Positions 13,440 to 28,900 of a DNA stretch of 64,000 nt are shown here, in pieces; positions within the stretch are counted from its first letter, which is position 1, and each line of letters opens with the position of its first letter. The notes beneath the pieces are model-generated. The model worked only from the letters and a program-made list of their open reading frames with translations. It was not told where the DNA came from and searched no databases. The DNA is taken from contig OY987230.1 in the NCBI GenBank assembly GCA_963920705.1, positions 1 to 64,000 on the forward strand, written 5' to 3'. The translations under genes and the position numbers were made by a program. The DNA is from Odiellus spinosus. Lineage: Eukaryota; Arthropoda; Arachnida; Opiliones; Phalangiidae.

Positions 13440-15500
13440 GGTCTATCTAAAAAACAAGAGTTTTGAAAAATCCGTTGAAAAACATGGAAAATATGGACAA
13501 TTCAAAAAACATCTAATATCAAAAAGCGAATTTTTAAAATCTGAAATTTGACTATTTTGAGATTGTATGATTTCTTGAATTGGCCATATTTTTCTTGTTT
13601 TTCAACGGATTTTCCAAAACTATTGTTTTTTAGATAGACAAAAATTTGGTCTTTCGAGTGGTCTTAATTTTGTCTAAATCGCTTAAAATTCAAAAGTTTT
13701 GTGTCCATTTGAATCCAATAATCTTGGATTTTTAAGCGTTTTTGCTTAATTTTAACCAATTTTATATTTGTCACAATTTTGCAATTTAGACAAAACCAAA
13801 GTCATTCGAAAGAGCAATTAATGGACAGTCTAAATAATAAGAGTTTTCAAAAATCCGTTGAAAAACAAGAAAAATATGGCCAATTCAAGAAATCATAGAA
13901 TATCAAAATAGTCAAATTTCAGATTTTCAAAATTCGCTTTTTGATATTAGATGTTTTTTGAATTGTCCATATTTTCCATGTTTTTCAACGGATTTTTGAA
14001 AACTCTTATTATTTAAACTGTCCATTAATTGCTCTTTCGAATGACTTTGTTTTGTCTAAATTGCAAAATTGTGACAAATATAAAATTGGTTAAAATTAAG
14101 CAAAAACGCTTAAAAATCCAAGATTATTGGATTCAATTGGACACAAAACTTTTGATTTTTAAGCGATTTAGACAAAATTAAGACCACTCGAAAGACCAAA
14201 TTTTGGTCTATCTAAAAAACAAGAGTTTTGGAAAATCCGTTGAAAAACATGGAAAATATGGACAATTCAAAAAACATCTAATATCAAAAAGCGAATTTTG
14301 AAAATCTGAAATTTGACTATTTTGATATTCTATGATTTCTTGAATGTCCACATTTTTCTTGTTTTTCAACGGATTTTTGAAAACTCTTATTATTTAGACT
14401 GTCCATTAATTGCTCTTTCGAATGACTTTGGTTTTGTCTAAATTGCAAAATTGTGACAAATATAAAATTGGTTAAAATTAAGCAAAAACGCTTAAAAATC
14501 CAAGATTATTGGATTCAAATGGACACAAAACTTTTGATTTTTAAGCGATTTAGACAAAATTAAGACCACTCGAAAGACCAAATTTTGGTCTATCTAAAAA
14601 ACAAGAGTTTTGGAAAATCCGTTGAAAAACATGGAAAATATGGACAATTCAAAAAACATCTAATATCAAAAAGCGAATTTTTAAAATCTGAAATTTGACT
14701 ATTTTGATATTGTATGATTTCTTGAATTGGCCATATTTTTCTTGTTTTTCAACGGATTTTCCAAAACTATTGTTTTTTAGATAGACCAAAATTTGGTCTT
14801 TCGAGTGGTCTTAATTTTGTCTAAATCGCTTAAAATTCAAAAGTTTTGTGTCCATTTGAATCCAATAATCTTGGATTTTTAAGCGTTTTTGCTTAATTTT
14901 AACCAATTTTATATTTGTCACAATTTTGCAATTTAGACAAAACCAAAGTCATTCGAAAGAGCAATTAATGGACAGTCTAAATAATATGAGTTTTCAAAAA
15001 TCCGTTGAAAAACAAGAAAAATATGGCCAATTCAAGAAATCATAGAATATCAAAATAGTCAAATTTCAGATTTTCAAAATTCGCTTTTTGATATTAGATG
15101 TTTTTTGAATTGTCCATATTTTCCATGTTTTTCAACGGATTTTTGAAAACTCTTATTATTTAAACTGTCCATTAATTGCTCTTTCGAATTACTTTGTTTT
15201 GTCTAAATTGCAAAATTGTGACAAATATAAAATTGGTTAAAATTAAGCAAAAACGCTTAAAAATCCAAGATTATTGGATTCAATTGGACACAAAACTTTT
15301 GATTTTTAAGCGATTTAGACAAAATTAAGACCACTCGAAAGACCAAATTTTGGTCTATCTAAAAAACAAGAGTTTTGGAAAATCCGTTGAAAAACATGTA
15401 AAATATGGACAATTCAAAAAACATCTAATATCAAAAAGCGAATTTTGAAAATCTGAAATTTGACTATTTTGATATTCTATGATTTCTTGAATTGGCCATA
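13440..15500. repeat. Higher-order repeat, period 1147 bp, about 1.8 copies
   Basis: The order S- L- S+ L+ S- L+ is repeated from about 13470 and again from about 14617. The S- variant GCGAATTTTTAAAATCTG (13531 and 14678) and the L+ variant GGATTCAATTGGACAC (14131 and 15278) both recur at exactly 1147. This is a three-unit repeat, so an odd number of 383 bp units can also be amplified. Confidence 0.75.
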
Positions 15501-17280
15501 TTTTTCTTGTTTTTCAACGGATTTTTGAAAACTCTTATTATTTAGACTGTCCATTAATTGCTCTTTCGAATGACTTTGGTTTTGTCTAAATTGCCAAAAC
15601 GTGACAAATATAAAATTGGTTAAAATTAAGAAAAACCCTTAAAAATCCAAGATTATTGGATTCAAATGGACCAAAAACTTTTGAATTTTAAGCGATTTAG
15701 ACAAAATTAAGACCACTCGAAAGACCAAATTTTGGTCTATCTAAAAAACAATAGTTTTGGAAAATCCGTTGAAAAACAAGAAAAATATGGCCAATTCTAG
15801 AAATCATACAATATCAAAATAGTCAAATTTCAGATTTTAAAAATTCGCTTTTTGATATTAGATGTTTTTTGAATTGTCCATATTTTCCATGTTTTTCAAC
15901 GGATTTTCCAAAACTCTTGATTTTCAGATAGACCAATATTTGCTCTTTCGAATGGTCTTAATTTTGTCTAAATCGCTTAAAAATCAAAAGTTTTGTGTCC
16001 ATTTGAATCCAATAATCTTGGATTTTTAAGCGTTTTTGCTTTATTTTAACCAATTTTATATTTGTCACAATTTTGCAATTTAGACAAAACCAAAGTCATT
16101 CGAAAGAGCAATTAATGGACAGTTTAAATAATGAGAGTTTTCAAAAATCCGTTGAAAAACATGGAAAATATGGACAATTCAAAAAACATCTAATATCAAA
16201 AAGCGAATTTTGAAAATCTGAAATTTGACTATTTTGATATTCTATGATTTCTTGAATTGGCCATATTTTTCTTGTTTTTCAACGGATTTTTGAAAACTCT
16301 TATTATTTAGACTGTCCATTAATTGCTCTTTAGAATGACTTTGGTTTTGTCTAAATTGCAAAATTGTGACAAATATAAAATTGGTTAAAATTAAGCAAAA
16401 ACGCTTAAAAATCCAAGATTATTGGATTCAAATGGACACAAAACTTTTGAATTTTAAGCGATTTAGACAAAATTAAGACCACTCGAAAGACCAAATTTTG
16501 GTCTATCTAAAAAACAATAAATTTGGAAAATCCGTTGAAAAACAAGAAAAATATGGCCAATTCAAGAAATCATACAATATCAAAATAGTCAAATTTCAGA
16601 TTTTCAAAATTCGCTTTTTGATATTAGATGTTTTTTGAATTGTCCATATTTTCCATGTTTTTCAACGGATTTTCCAAAACTCTTGTTTTTTAGATAGACC
16701 AATATTTGCTCTTTCGAGTGGTCTTAATTTTGTCTAAATCGCTTAAAATTCAAAAGTTTTGTGTCCATTTGAATCCAATAATCTTGGATTTTTAAGCGTT
16801 TTTGCTTAATTTTAACCAATTTTATATTTGTCACAATTTTGCAATTTAGACAAAACCAAAGTCATTCGAAAGAGCAATTAATGGACAGTTTAAATAATAA
16901 GAGTTTTCAAAAATTCGTTGAAAAACATGGAAAATATGGACAATTCAAAAAACATATAATATCAAAAAGCGAATTTTGAAAATCTGAAATTTGACTATTT
17001 TGATATTCTATGATTTCTTGAATTGGCCATATTTTTCTTGTTTTTCAACGGATTTTCCAAAACTATTGTTTTTTAGATAGACCAAAATTTGGTCTTTCGA
17101 GTGGTCTTAATTTTGTCTAAATCGCTTAAAATTCAAAAGTTTTGTGTCCATTTGAATCCAATAATCTTGGATTTTTAAGCGTTTTTGCTTAATTTTAACC
17201 AATTTTATATTTGTCACAATTTTGCAATTTAGACAAAACCAAAGTCATTCGAAAGAGCAATTAATGGACAGTCTAAATAA
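15500..17280. repeat. Satellite segment without a visible long period
   Basis: Module order L+ S+(CTAG) L- S- L+ S+ L- S- L-. The L+ at about 15525 carries GCCAAAACGTGAC and the odd AAGAAAAACCC. The S- at about 16909 has AAAATTCGTTG in place of AAAATCCGTTG. An S- flanked on both sides by L- (about 16915) shows that S and L orientations are not coupled. There is nothing gene-like. Confidence 0.7.
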
Positions 17281-20200
17281 TAAGAGTTTTCAAAAATCCG
17301 TTGAAAAACAAGAAAAATATGGCCAATTCAAGAAATCATACAATATCAAAATAGTCAAATTTCAGATTTTCAAAATTCGCTTTTTGATATTAGATGTTTT
17401 TTGAATTGTCCATATTTTCCATGTTTTTCAACGGATTTTTGAAAACTCTTATTATTTAAACTGTCCATTAATTGCTCTTTCGAATGACTTTGGTTTTGTC
17501 TAAATTGCAAAATTGTGACAAATATGAAATTGGTTAAAATTAAGCAAAAACGCTTAAAAATCCAAGATTATTGGATTCAAATGGACACAAAACTTTTGAT
17601 TTTTAAGCGATTTAGACAAAATTAAGACCACTCGAAAGACCAAATTTTGGTCTACCTAAAAAACAAGAGTTTTGGAAAATCCGTTGAAAAACATGGAAAA
17701 TATGGACAATTCAAAAAACATCTAATATCAAAAAGCGAATTTTGAAAATCTGAAATTTGACTATTTTGATATTCTATGATTTCTTGAATTGGCCATATTT
17801 TCCATGTTTTTCAACGGATTTTTGAAAACTCTTATTATTTAAACTGTCCATTAATTGCTCTTTGGAATGACTTTGGTTTTGTCTAAATTGCAAAATTGTG
17901 ACAAATATAAAATTGGTTAAAATTAAGAAAAAACGCTTAAAAATCCAAGATTATTGGATTCAAATGGACACAAAACTTTTGATTTTTAAGCGATTTAGAC
18001 AAAATTAAGACCACTCGAAAGAGCAAATATTGATCTATCTAAAAAACAAGAGTTTTGGAAAATCAGTTGAAAAACATGGAAAATATGGACAATTCAAAAA
18101 ACATCTAATATCAAAAAGCGAATTTTGAAAATCTGAAATTTGACTTTTTTGATATTCTATGATTTCTTGAATTGGCCATATTTTTCTTGTTTTTCAACGG
18201 ATTTTTGAAAACACTTATTATTTAGACTGTCCATTAATTGCTCTTTCGAATGACTTTGGTTTTGTCTAAATTGCAAAATTGTGACAAATATAAAATTGGT
18301 TAAAATTAAGCAAAAACGCTTAAAAATCCAAGATTATTGGATTCAAATGGACACAAAACTTTTGAATTTTAAGCGATTTAGACAAAATTAAGACCACTCG
18401 AAAGAGCAAATATTGGTCTATCTGAAAATCAAGAGTTTTGGAAAATCCGTTGAAAAACATGGAAAATATGGACAATTCAAAAAACATCTAATATCAAAAA
18501 GCGAATTTTGAAAATCTGAAATTTGACTTTTTTGATATTCTATGATTTCTTGAATTGGCCATATTTTTCTTGTTTTTCAACGGATTTTTGAAAACTCTTA
18601 TTATTTAGACTGTCCATTAATTGCTCTTTCGAATGACTTTGGTTTTGTCTAAATTGCCAAAACGTGACAAATATAAAATTGGTTAAAATTAAGCAAAAAC
18701 GCTTAAAAATCCAAGATTATTGGATTCAAATGGACACAAAACTTTTGAATTTTAAGCGATTTAGACAAAACTAAGACCACTCGAAAGACCAAATTTTGGT
18801 CTATCTAAAAAACAATAGTTTTGGAAAATCCGTTGAAAAACAAGAAAAATATGACCAATTCAAGAAATCATACAATATCAAAATAGTCAAATTTCAAATT
18901 TTCAAAATTCGCTTTTTGATATTAGATGTTTTTTGAATTGTCCATATTTTCCATGTTTTTCAACGGATTTTCCAAAACTCTTGATTTTCAGATAGACCAA
19001 TATTTGCTCTTTCGAGTGGTCTTAATTTTGTCTAAATCGCTTAAAAATCAAAAGTTTTGTGTCCATTTGAATCCAATAATCTTGGATTTTTAAGCGTTTT
19101 TGCTTAATTTTAACCAATTTTATATTTGTCACAATTTTGCAATTTAGACAAAACAAAGTCATTCGAAAGAGCAATTAATGGACAGTTTAAATAATAAGAG
19201 TTTTCAAAAATCCGTTGAAAAACAAGAAAAATATGGCCAATTCAAGAAATCATAGAATATCAAAATAGTCAAATTTCAGATTTTCAAAATTCGCTTTTTG
19301 ATATTAGATGTTTTTTGAATTGTCCATATTTTCCATGTTTTTCAACGGATTTTCCAAAACTCTTGATTTTCAGATAGACCAATATTTGCTCTTTCGAGTG
19401 GTCTTAATTTTGTCTAAATCGCTTAAAATTCAAAAGTTTTGTGTCCATTTGAATCCAATAATCTTGGATTTTTAAGCGTTTTTGCTTAATTTTAACCAAT
19501 TTTATATTTGTCGTAATTTTGCAATTTAGACAAAACAAAAGTCATTCTAAAGAGCAATTAATGGACAGTCTAAATAATAAGAGTTTTCAAAAATCCGTTG
19601 AAAAACAAGAAAAATATGGCCAATTCAAGAAATCATAGAATATCAAAATAGTCAAATTTCAGATTTTCAAAATTCGCTTTTTGATATTAGATGTTTTTTG
19701 AATTGTCCATATTTTCCATGTTTTTCAACGGATTTTTGAAAACTCTTATTATTTAGACTGTCCATTAATTGCTCTTTCGAATGACTTTGGTTTTGTCTAA
19801 ATTGCAAAATTGTGACAAATATAAAATTGGTTAAAATTAAGCAAAAACGCTTAAAAATCCAAGATTATTGGAATCAAATGGACACAAAACTTTTGATTTT
19901 GAAGCGATTTAGACAAAATTAAGACCACTCGAAAGACCAAATTTTGGTCTATCTAAAAAACAATAGTTTTGGAAAATCCGTTGAAAAACAAGAAAAATAT
20001 GGCCAATTCAAGAAATCATACAATATCAAAATAGTCAAATTTCAGATTTTCAAAATTCGCTTTTTGATATTAGATGTTTTTTGAATTGTCCATATTTTCC
20101 ATGTTTTTCAAGGGATTTTTGAAAATTCTTATTATTTAAACTGTCCATTAATTGCTCTTTCGAATGACTTTGGTTTTGTCTAAATTGCAAAATTGTGACA

Positions 20201-23200
20201 AATATAAAATTGGTTAAAATTAAGCAAAAACGCTTAAAAATCCAAGATTATTGGATTCAAATGGACACAAAACTTTTGATTTTTAAGCGATTTAGACAAA
20301 ATTAAGACCACTCGAAAGACCAAATTTTGGTCTATCTAAAAAACAAGAGTTTTGGAAAATCCGTTGAAAAACATGGAAAATATGGACAATTCAAAAAACA
20401 TCTAATATCAAAAAGCGAATTTTGAAAATCTGAAATTTGACTATTTTGATATTCTATGATTTCTTGAATTGGCCATATTTTCCATGTTTTTCAACGGATT
20501 TTTGAAAACTCTTATTATTTAAACTGTCCATTAATTGCTCTTTGGAATGACTTTGGTTTTGTCTAAATTGCAAAATTGTGACAAATATAAAATTGGTTAA
20601 AATTAAGCAAAAACGCTTAAAAATCCAAGATTATTGGATTCAAATGGACACAAAACTTTTGATTTTTAAGCGATTTAGACAAAATTAAGACCACTCGAAA
20701 GAGCAAATATTGATCTATCTAAAAAACAAGAGTTTTGGAAAATCAGTTGAAAAACATGGAAAATATGGACAATTCAAAAAACATCTAATATCAAAAAGCG
20801 AATTTTGAAAATCTGAAATTTGACTATTTTGATATTCTATGATTTCTTGAATTGGCCATATTTTTCTTGTTTTTCAACGGATTTTTGAAAACACTTATTA
20901 TTTAGACTGTCCATTAATTGCTCTTTCGAATGACTTTGGTTTTGTCTAAATTGCAAAATTGTGACAAATATAAAATTGGTTAAAATTAATCCAAAACGCT
21001 TAAAAATCCAAGATTATTGGATTCAAATGGACACAAAACTTTTGAATTTTAAGCGATTTGGACAAAATTAAGACCACTCGAAAGAGCAAATATTGGTCTA
21101 TCTGAAAATCAAGAGTTTTGGAAAATCCGTTGAAAAACATGGAAAATATGGACAATTCAAAAAACATCTAATATCAAAAAGCGAATTTTGAAAATCTGAA
21201 ATTTGACTATTTTGATATTCTATGATTTCTTGAATTGGCCATATTTTTCTTGTTTTTCAACGGATTTTTGAAAACTCTTATTATTTAGACTGTCCATTAA
21301 TTGCTCTTTCGAATGACTTTGGTTTTGTCTAAATTGCCAAAACGTGACAAATATAAAATTGGTTAAAATTAAGCAAAAACGCTTAAAAATCCAAGATTAT
21401 TGGATTCAAATGGACACAAAACTTTTGAATTTTAAGCGATTTAGACAAAACTAAGACCACTCGAAAGACCAAATTTTGGTCTATCTAAAAAACAATAGTT
21501 TTGGAAAATCCGTTGAAAAACAAGAAAAATATGGCCAATTCAAGAAATCATACAATATCAAAATAGTCAAATTTCAAATTTTCAAAATTCGCTTTTTGAT
21601 ATTAGATGTTTTTTGAATTGTCCATATTTTCCATGTTTTTCAACGGATTTTCCAAAACTCTTGATTTTCAGATAGACCAATATTTGCTCTTTCGAGTGGT
21701 CTTAATTTTGTCTAAATCGCTTAAAAATCAAAAGTTTTGTGTCCATTTGAATCCAATAATCTTGGATTTTTAAGCGTTTTTGCTTAATTTTAACCAATTT
21801 TATATTTGTCACAATTTTGCAATTTAGACAAAACAAAGTCATTCGAAAGAGCAATTAATGGACAGTTTAAATAATAAGAGTTTTCAAAAATCCGTTGAAA
21901 AACAAGAAAAATATGGCCAATTCAAGAAATCATAGAATATCAAAATAGTCAAATTTCAGATTTTCAAAATTCGCTTTTTGATATTAGATGTTTTTTGAAT
22001 TGTCCATATTTTCCATGTTTTTCAACGGATTTTCCAAAACTCTTAATTTTCAGATAGACCAATATTTGCTCTTTCGAGTGGTCTTAATTTTGTCTAAATC
22101 GCTTAAAATTCAAAAGTTTTGTGTCCATTTGAATCCAATAATCTTGGATTTTTAAGCGTTTTTGCTTAATTTTAACCAATTTTATATTTGTCGTAATTTT
22201 GCAATTTAGACAAAACAAAAGTCATTCTAAAGAGCAATTAATGGACAGTCTAAATAATAAGAGTTTTCAAAAATCCGTTGAAAAACAAGAAAAATATGGC
22301 CAATTCAACAAATCATAGAATATCAAAATAGTCAAATTTCAGATTTTCAAAATTCGCTTTTTGATATTAGATGTTTTTTGAATTGTCCATATTTTCCATG
22401 TTTTTCAACGGATTTTTGAAAACTCTTATTATTTAGACTGTCCATTAATTGCTCTTTCGAATGACTTTGGTTTTGTCTAAATTGCAAAATTGTGACAAAT
22501 ATAAAATTGGTTAAAATTAAGCAAAAACGCTTAAAAATCCAAGATTATTGGAATCAAATGGACACAAAACTTTTGATTTTGAAGCGATTTAGACAAAATT
22601 AAGACCACTCGAAAGACCAAATTTTGGTCTATCTAAAAAACAATAGTTTTGGAAAATCCGTTGAAAAACAAGAAAAATATGGCCAATTCAAGAAATCATA
22701 CAATATCAAAATAGTCAAATTTCAGATTTTCAAAATTCGCTTTTTGATATTAGATGTTTTTTGAATTGTCCATATTTTCCATGTTTTTCAAGGGATTTTT
22801 GAAAATTCTTATTATTTAAACTGTCCATTAATTGCTCTTTCGAATGACTTTGGTTTTGTCTAAATTGCAAAATTGTGACAAATATAAAATTGGTTAAAAT
22901 TAAGCAAAAACGCTTAAAAATCCAAGATTATTGGATTCAAATGGACACAAAACTTTTGATTTTTAAGCGATTTAGACAAAATTAAGACCACTCGAAAGAC
23001 CAAATTTTGGTCTATCTAAAAAACAAGAGTTTTGGAAAATCCGTTGAAAAACATGGAAAATATGGACAATTCAAAAAACATCTAATATCAAAAAGCGAAT
23101 TTTGAAAATCTGAAATTTGACTATTTTGATATTCTATGATTTCTTGAATTGGCCATATTTTCCATGTTTTTCAACGGATTTTTGAAAACTCTTATTATTT

Positions 23201-24560
23201 AAACTGTCCATTAATTGCTCTTTCGAATGACTTTGGTTTTGTCTAAATTGCAAAATTGTGACAAATATAAAATTGGTTAAAATTAAGCAAAAACGCTTAA
23301 AAATCCAAGATTATTGGATTCAAATGGACACAAAACTTTTGATTTTTAAGCGATTTAGACAAAATTAAGACCACTCGAAAGAGCAAATATTGATCTATCT
23401 AAAAAACAAGAGTTTTGGAAAATCAGTTGAAAAACATGGAAAATATGGACAATTCAAAAAACATCTAATATCAAAAAGCGAATTTTGAAAATCTGAAATT
23501 TGACTATTTTGATATTCTATGATTTCTTGAATTGGCCATATTTTTCTTGTTTTTCAACGGATTTTTGAAAACACTTATTATTTAGACTGTCCATTAATTG
23601 CTCTTTCGAATGACTTTGGTTTTGTCTAAATTGCAAAATTGTGACAAATATAAAATTGGTTAAAATTAATCCAAAACGCTTAAAAATCCAAGATTATTGG
23701 ATTCAAATGGACACAAAACTTTTGAATTTTAAGCGATTTGGACAAAATTAAGACCACTCGAAAGAGCAAATATTGGTCTATCTGAAAATCAAGAGTTTTG
23801 GAAAATCCGTTGAAAAACATGGAAAATATGGACAATTCAAAAAACATCTAATATCAAAAAGCGAATTTTGAAAATCTGAAATTTGACTATTTTGATATTC
23901 TATGATTTCTTGAATTGGCCATATTTTTCTTGTTTTTCAACGGATTTTTGAAAACTCTTATTATTTAGACTGTCCATTAATTGCTCTTTCGAATGACTTT
24001 GGTTTTGTCTAAATTGCCAAAACGTGACAAATATAAAATTGGTTAAAATTAAGCAAAAACGCTTAAAAATCCAAGATTATTGGATTCAAATGGACACAAA
24101 ACTTTTGAATTTTAAGCGATTTAGACAAAATTAAGACCACTCGAAAGACCAAATTTTGGTCTATCTAAAAAACAATAGTTTTGGAAAATCCGTTGAAAAA
24201 CAAGAAAAATATGGCCAATTCAAGAAATCATACAATATCAAAATAGTCAAATTTCAGATTTTCAAAATTCGCTTTTTGATATTAGATGTTTTTTGAATTG
24301 TCCATATTTTCCATGTTTTTCAACGGATTTTCCAAAACTCTTGATTTTCAGATAGACCAATATTTGCTCTTTCGAGTGGTCTTAATTTTGTCTAAATCGC
24401 TTAAAAATCAAAAGTTTTGTGTCCATTTGAATCCAATAATCTTGGATTTTTAAGCGTTTTTGCTTAATTTTAACCAATTTTATATTTGTCACAATTTTGC
24501 AATTTAGACAAAAACAAAGTCATTCGAAAGAGCAATTAATGGACAGTCTTAATAATAAGA
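17280..24560. repeat. Higher-order repeat, period 2680 bp, about 2.7 copies
   Basis: This is the clearest higher-order repeat in the window. The order is S+ L+ S(arm hybrid) L+ S- L+ S- L+ S+ L- S+ L- S+ L+, seven units. Private variants recur at exactly 2680. CTCTTTGGAATGAC occurs at 17856 and 20536, with the normal CGAATGAC at 23216. CAAGGGATTTTTG occurs at 20109 and 22789. TTAATCCAAAACGC occurs at 20987 and 23667. Copies are nearly identical by eye. The third copy leaves register at about 24560, where an arm-hybrid S replaces an S+. Confidence 0.85.
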
Positions 24561-27500
24561 GTTTTCAAAAATCCGTTGAAAAACAAGAAAAATATGGCCA
24601 ATTCAAAAAACATCTAATATCAAAAAGCGAATTTTGAAAATCTGAAATTTGACTATTTTGATATTCTATGATTTCTTGAATTGTCCACATTTTTCTTGTT
24701 TTTCAACGGATTTTTGAAAACTCTTATTATTTAGACTGTCCATTAATTGCTTTTTCGAATGACTTTGGTTTTGTCTAAATTGCCAAAACGTGACAAATAT
24801 AAAATTGGTTAAAATTAAGGAAAAACGCTTAAAAATCCAAGATTATTGGATTCAAATGGAGACAAAACTTTTGAATTTTAAGCGATTTAGACAAAATTAA
24901 GACCACTCGAAAGACCAAATTTTGGTCTATCTAAAAAACAATAGTTTTGGAAAATCCGTTGAAAAACAAGAAAAATATGGCCAATTTAATAAATCATACA
25001 ATATCAAAATAGTCAAATTTCAGATTTTAAAAATTCGCTTTTTGATATTAGATGTTTTTTGAATTGTCCATATTTTCCATGTTTTTCAACGGATTTTTGA
25101 AAACTCTTATTATTTAAACTGTCCATTAATTGCTCTTTCGAATGACTTTGGTTTTGTCTAAATTGCAAAATTGTGACAAATATAAAATTGGTTAAAATTA
25201 AGCAAAAACGCTTAAAAATCCAAGATTATTGGATTCAAATGGACACAAAACTTTTGATTTTTAAGCGATTTAGACAAAATTAAGACCACTCGAAAGACCA
25301 AATTTTGGTCTATCTAAGAAACAAGAGTTTTGGTAAATCCGTTGAAAAACATGGAAAATATGGACAATTCAAAAAACATCTAATATCAAAAAGCGAATTT
25401 TGAAAATCTTAAATTTGACTATTTTGATATTCTATGATTTCTTGAATTGGCCATATTTTCCATGTTTTTCAACGGATTTTTGAAAACTCTTATTATTTAA
25501 ACTGTCCATTAATTGCTCTTTCGAATGACTTTGTTTTGTCTAAATTGCAAAATTGTGACAAATATAAAATTGGTTAAAATTAAGCAAAAACGCTTAAAAA
25601 TCCAAGATTATTGGATTCAAATGGACACAAAACTTTTGATTTTTAAGCGATTTAGACAAAATTAAGACCACTCGAAAGAGCAAATATTGATCTATCTAAA
25701 AAACAAGAGTTTTGGAAAATCAGTTGAAAAACATGGAAAATATGGACAATTCAAAAAACATCTAATATCAAAAAGCGAATTTTGAAAATCTGAAATTTGA
25801 CTATTTTGATATTCTATGATTTCTTGAATTGGCCATATTTTTCTTGTTTTTCAACGGATTTTTGAAAACACTTATTATTTAGACTGTCCATTAATTGCTC
25901 TTTCGAATGACTTTGGTTTTGTCTAAATTGCAAAATTGTGACAAATATAAAATTGGTTAAAATTAAGCCAAAACGCTTAAAAATCCAAGATTATTGGATT
26001 CAAATGGACACAAAACTTTTGAATTTTAAGCGATTTAGACAAAATTAAGACCACTCGAAAGAGCAAATATTGGTCTATCTGAAAATCAAGAGTTTTGGAA
26101 AATCCGTTGAAAAACATGGAAAATATGGACAATTCAAAAAACATCTAATATCAAAAAGCGAATTTTGAAAATCTGAAATTTGACTATTTTGATATTCTAT
26201 GATTTCTTGAATTGGCCATATTTTTCTTGTTTTTCAACGGATTTTTGAAAACTCTTATTATTTAGACTGTCCATTAATTGCTCTTTCGAATGACTTTGGT
26301 TTTGTCTAAATTGCCAAAACGTGACAAATATAAAATTGGTTAAAATTAAGCAAAAACGCTTAAAAATCCAAGATTATTGGATTCAAATGGACACAAAACT
26401 TTTGAATTTTAAGCGATTTAGACAAAATTAAGACCACTCGAAAGACCAAATTTTGGTCTATCTAAAAAACAATAGTTTTGGAAAATCCGTTGAAAAACAA
26501 GAAAAATATGGCCAATTCAAGAAATCATACAATATCAAAATAGTCAAATTTCAGATTTTCAAAATTCGCTTTTTGATATTAGATGTTTTTTGAATTGTCC
26601 ATATTTTCCATGTTTTTCAACGGATTTTCCAAAACTCTTGATTTTCAGATAGACCAATATTTGCTCTTTCGAGTGGTCTTAATTTTGTCTAAATCGCTTA
26701 AAAATCAAAAGTTTTGTGTCCATTTGAATCCAATAATCTTGGATTTTTAAGCGTTTTTGCTTAATTTTAACCAATTTTATATTTGTCACAATTTTGCAAT
26801 TTAGACAAAAACAAAGTCATTCGAAAGAGCAATTAATGGACAGTCTTAATAATAAGAGTTTTCAAAAATCCGTTGAAAAACAAGAAAAATATGGCCAATT
26901 CAAAAAACATCTAATATCAAAAAGCGAATTTTGAAAATCTGAAATTTGACTATTTTGATATTCTATGATTTCTTGAATTGTCCACATTTTTCTTGTTTTT
27001 CAACGGATTTTTGAAAACTCTTATTATTTAGACTGTCCATTAATTGCTCTTTCGAATGACTTTGGTTTTGTCTAAATTGCCAAAACGTGACAAATATAAA
27101 ATTGGTTAAAATTAAGCAAAAACGCTTAAAAATCCAAGATTATTGGATTCAAATGGACACAAAACTTTTGAATTTTAAGCGATTTAGACAAAATTAAGAC
27201 CACTCGAAAGACCAAATTTTGGTCTATCTAAAAAACAATAGTTTTGGAAAATCCGTTGAAAAACAAGAAAAATATGGCCAATTTAAGAAATCATACAATA
27301 TCAAAATAGTCAAATTTCAGATTTTAAAAATTCGCTTTTTGATATTAGATGTTTTTTGAATTGTCCATATTTTCCATGTTTTTCAACGGATTTTTGAAAA
27401 CTCTTATTATTTAAACTGTCCATTAATTGCTCTTTCGAATGACTTTGGTTTTGTCTAAATTGCAAAATTGTGACAAATATAAAATTGGTTAAAATTAAGC

Positions 27501-28900
27501 AAAAACGCTTAAAAATCCAAGATTATTGGATTCAAATGGACACAAAACTTTTGATTTTTAAGCGATTTAGACAAAATTAAGACCACTCGAAAGACCAAAT
27601 TTTGGTCTATCTAAGAAACAAGAGTTTTGGAAAATCCGTTGAAAAACATGGAAAATATGGACAATTCAAAAAACATCTAATATCAAAAAGCGAATTTTGA
27701 AAATCTTAAATTTGACTATTTTGATATTCTATGATTTCTTGAATTGGCCATATTTTCCATGTTTTTCAACGGATTTTTGAAAACTCTTATTATTTAAACT
27801 GTCCATTAATTGCTCTTTCGAATGACTTTGTTTTGTCTAAATTGAAAAATTGTGACAAATATAAAATTGGTTAAAATTAAGCAAAAACGCTTAAAAATCC
27901 AAGATTATTGGATTCAAATGGACACAAAACTTTTGATTTTTAAGCGATTTAGACAAAATTAAGACCACTCGAAAGACCAAATTTTGGTCTATCTAAAAAA
28001 CAAGAGTTTTGGAAAATCCGTTGAAAAACATGGAAAATATGGACAATTCAAAAAACATCTAATATCAAAAAGCGAATTTTGAAAATCTGAAATTTGACTA
28101 TTTTGATATTCTATGATTTCTTGAATTGGCCATATTTTTCTTGTTTTTCAACGGATTTTTGAAAACTCTTATTATTTAGACTGTCCATTAATTGCTCTTT
28201 CGAATGACTTTGGTTTTGTCTAAATTGCCAAAACGTGACAAATTTAAAATTGGTTAAAATTAAGCAAAAACGCTTAAAAATCCAAGATTATTGGATTCAA
28301 ATGGACACAAAACTTTTGAATTTTAAGCGATTTAGACAAAATTAAGACCACTCGAAAGACCAAATTTTGGTCTATCTAAAAAACAATAGTTTTGGAAAAT
28401 CCGTTTGAAAATCAATAAAAATATGGCCAATTCAAGAAATCATACAATATCAAAATAGTCAAATTTCAGATTTTCAAAATTCGCTTTTTGATATTAGATG
28501 TTTTTTGAATTGTCCATATTTTCCATGTTTTTCAACGGATTTTCCAAAACTCTTGATATTCAGATAGACCAATATTTGCTCTTTCGAGTGGTCTTAATTT
28601 TGTCTAAATCGCTTAAAAATCAAAAGTTTTGTGTCCATTTGAATCCAATAATCTTGGATTTTTAAGCGTTTTTGCTTAATTTTAACCAATTTTATATTTG
28701 TCACAATTTTGAAATTTAGACAAAAACAAAGTCCTTCGAAAGAGCAATTAATGGACAGTCTTAATAATAAGAGTTTTCAAAAATCCGTTGAAAAACAAGA
28801 AAAATATGGCCAATTCAAAAAACATCTAATATCAAAAAGCGAATTTTGAAAATCTGAAATTTGACTATTTTGATATTCTATGATTTCTTGAATTGCCCAC
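24560..28900. repeat. Higher-order repeat shrinking from 2297 bp to 1915 bp
   Basis: A marker S with hybrid arms (TCCACATTTTTCTTG) occurs at 24684 and 26981 (offset 2297) and, as CCCACAT, at 28896 (offset 1915). CTAAGAAACAAGAG at 25314 and 27611 and the GACTTTG-TTTTGTC site at 25534 and 27831 confirm 2297. Between about 25.7 and 26.1 kb the first copy has an L+/S- unit carrying GAGCAAATATTGATC that the second copy lacks. That single missing 383 bp unit explains the shorter period. Confidence 0.8.

Noticed and set aside
17280..24560. Highly identical 2680 bp tandem as an assembly duplication error
   Set aside because: The copies carry their own private changes (for example TTTGGAATGAC in two of three, and CAAGGGATTTT absent from the first), so they are real separate copies. 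Copy number still needs long reads.
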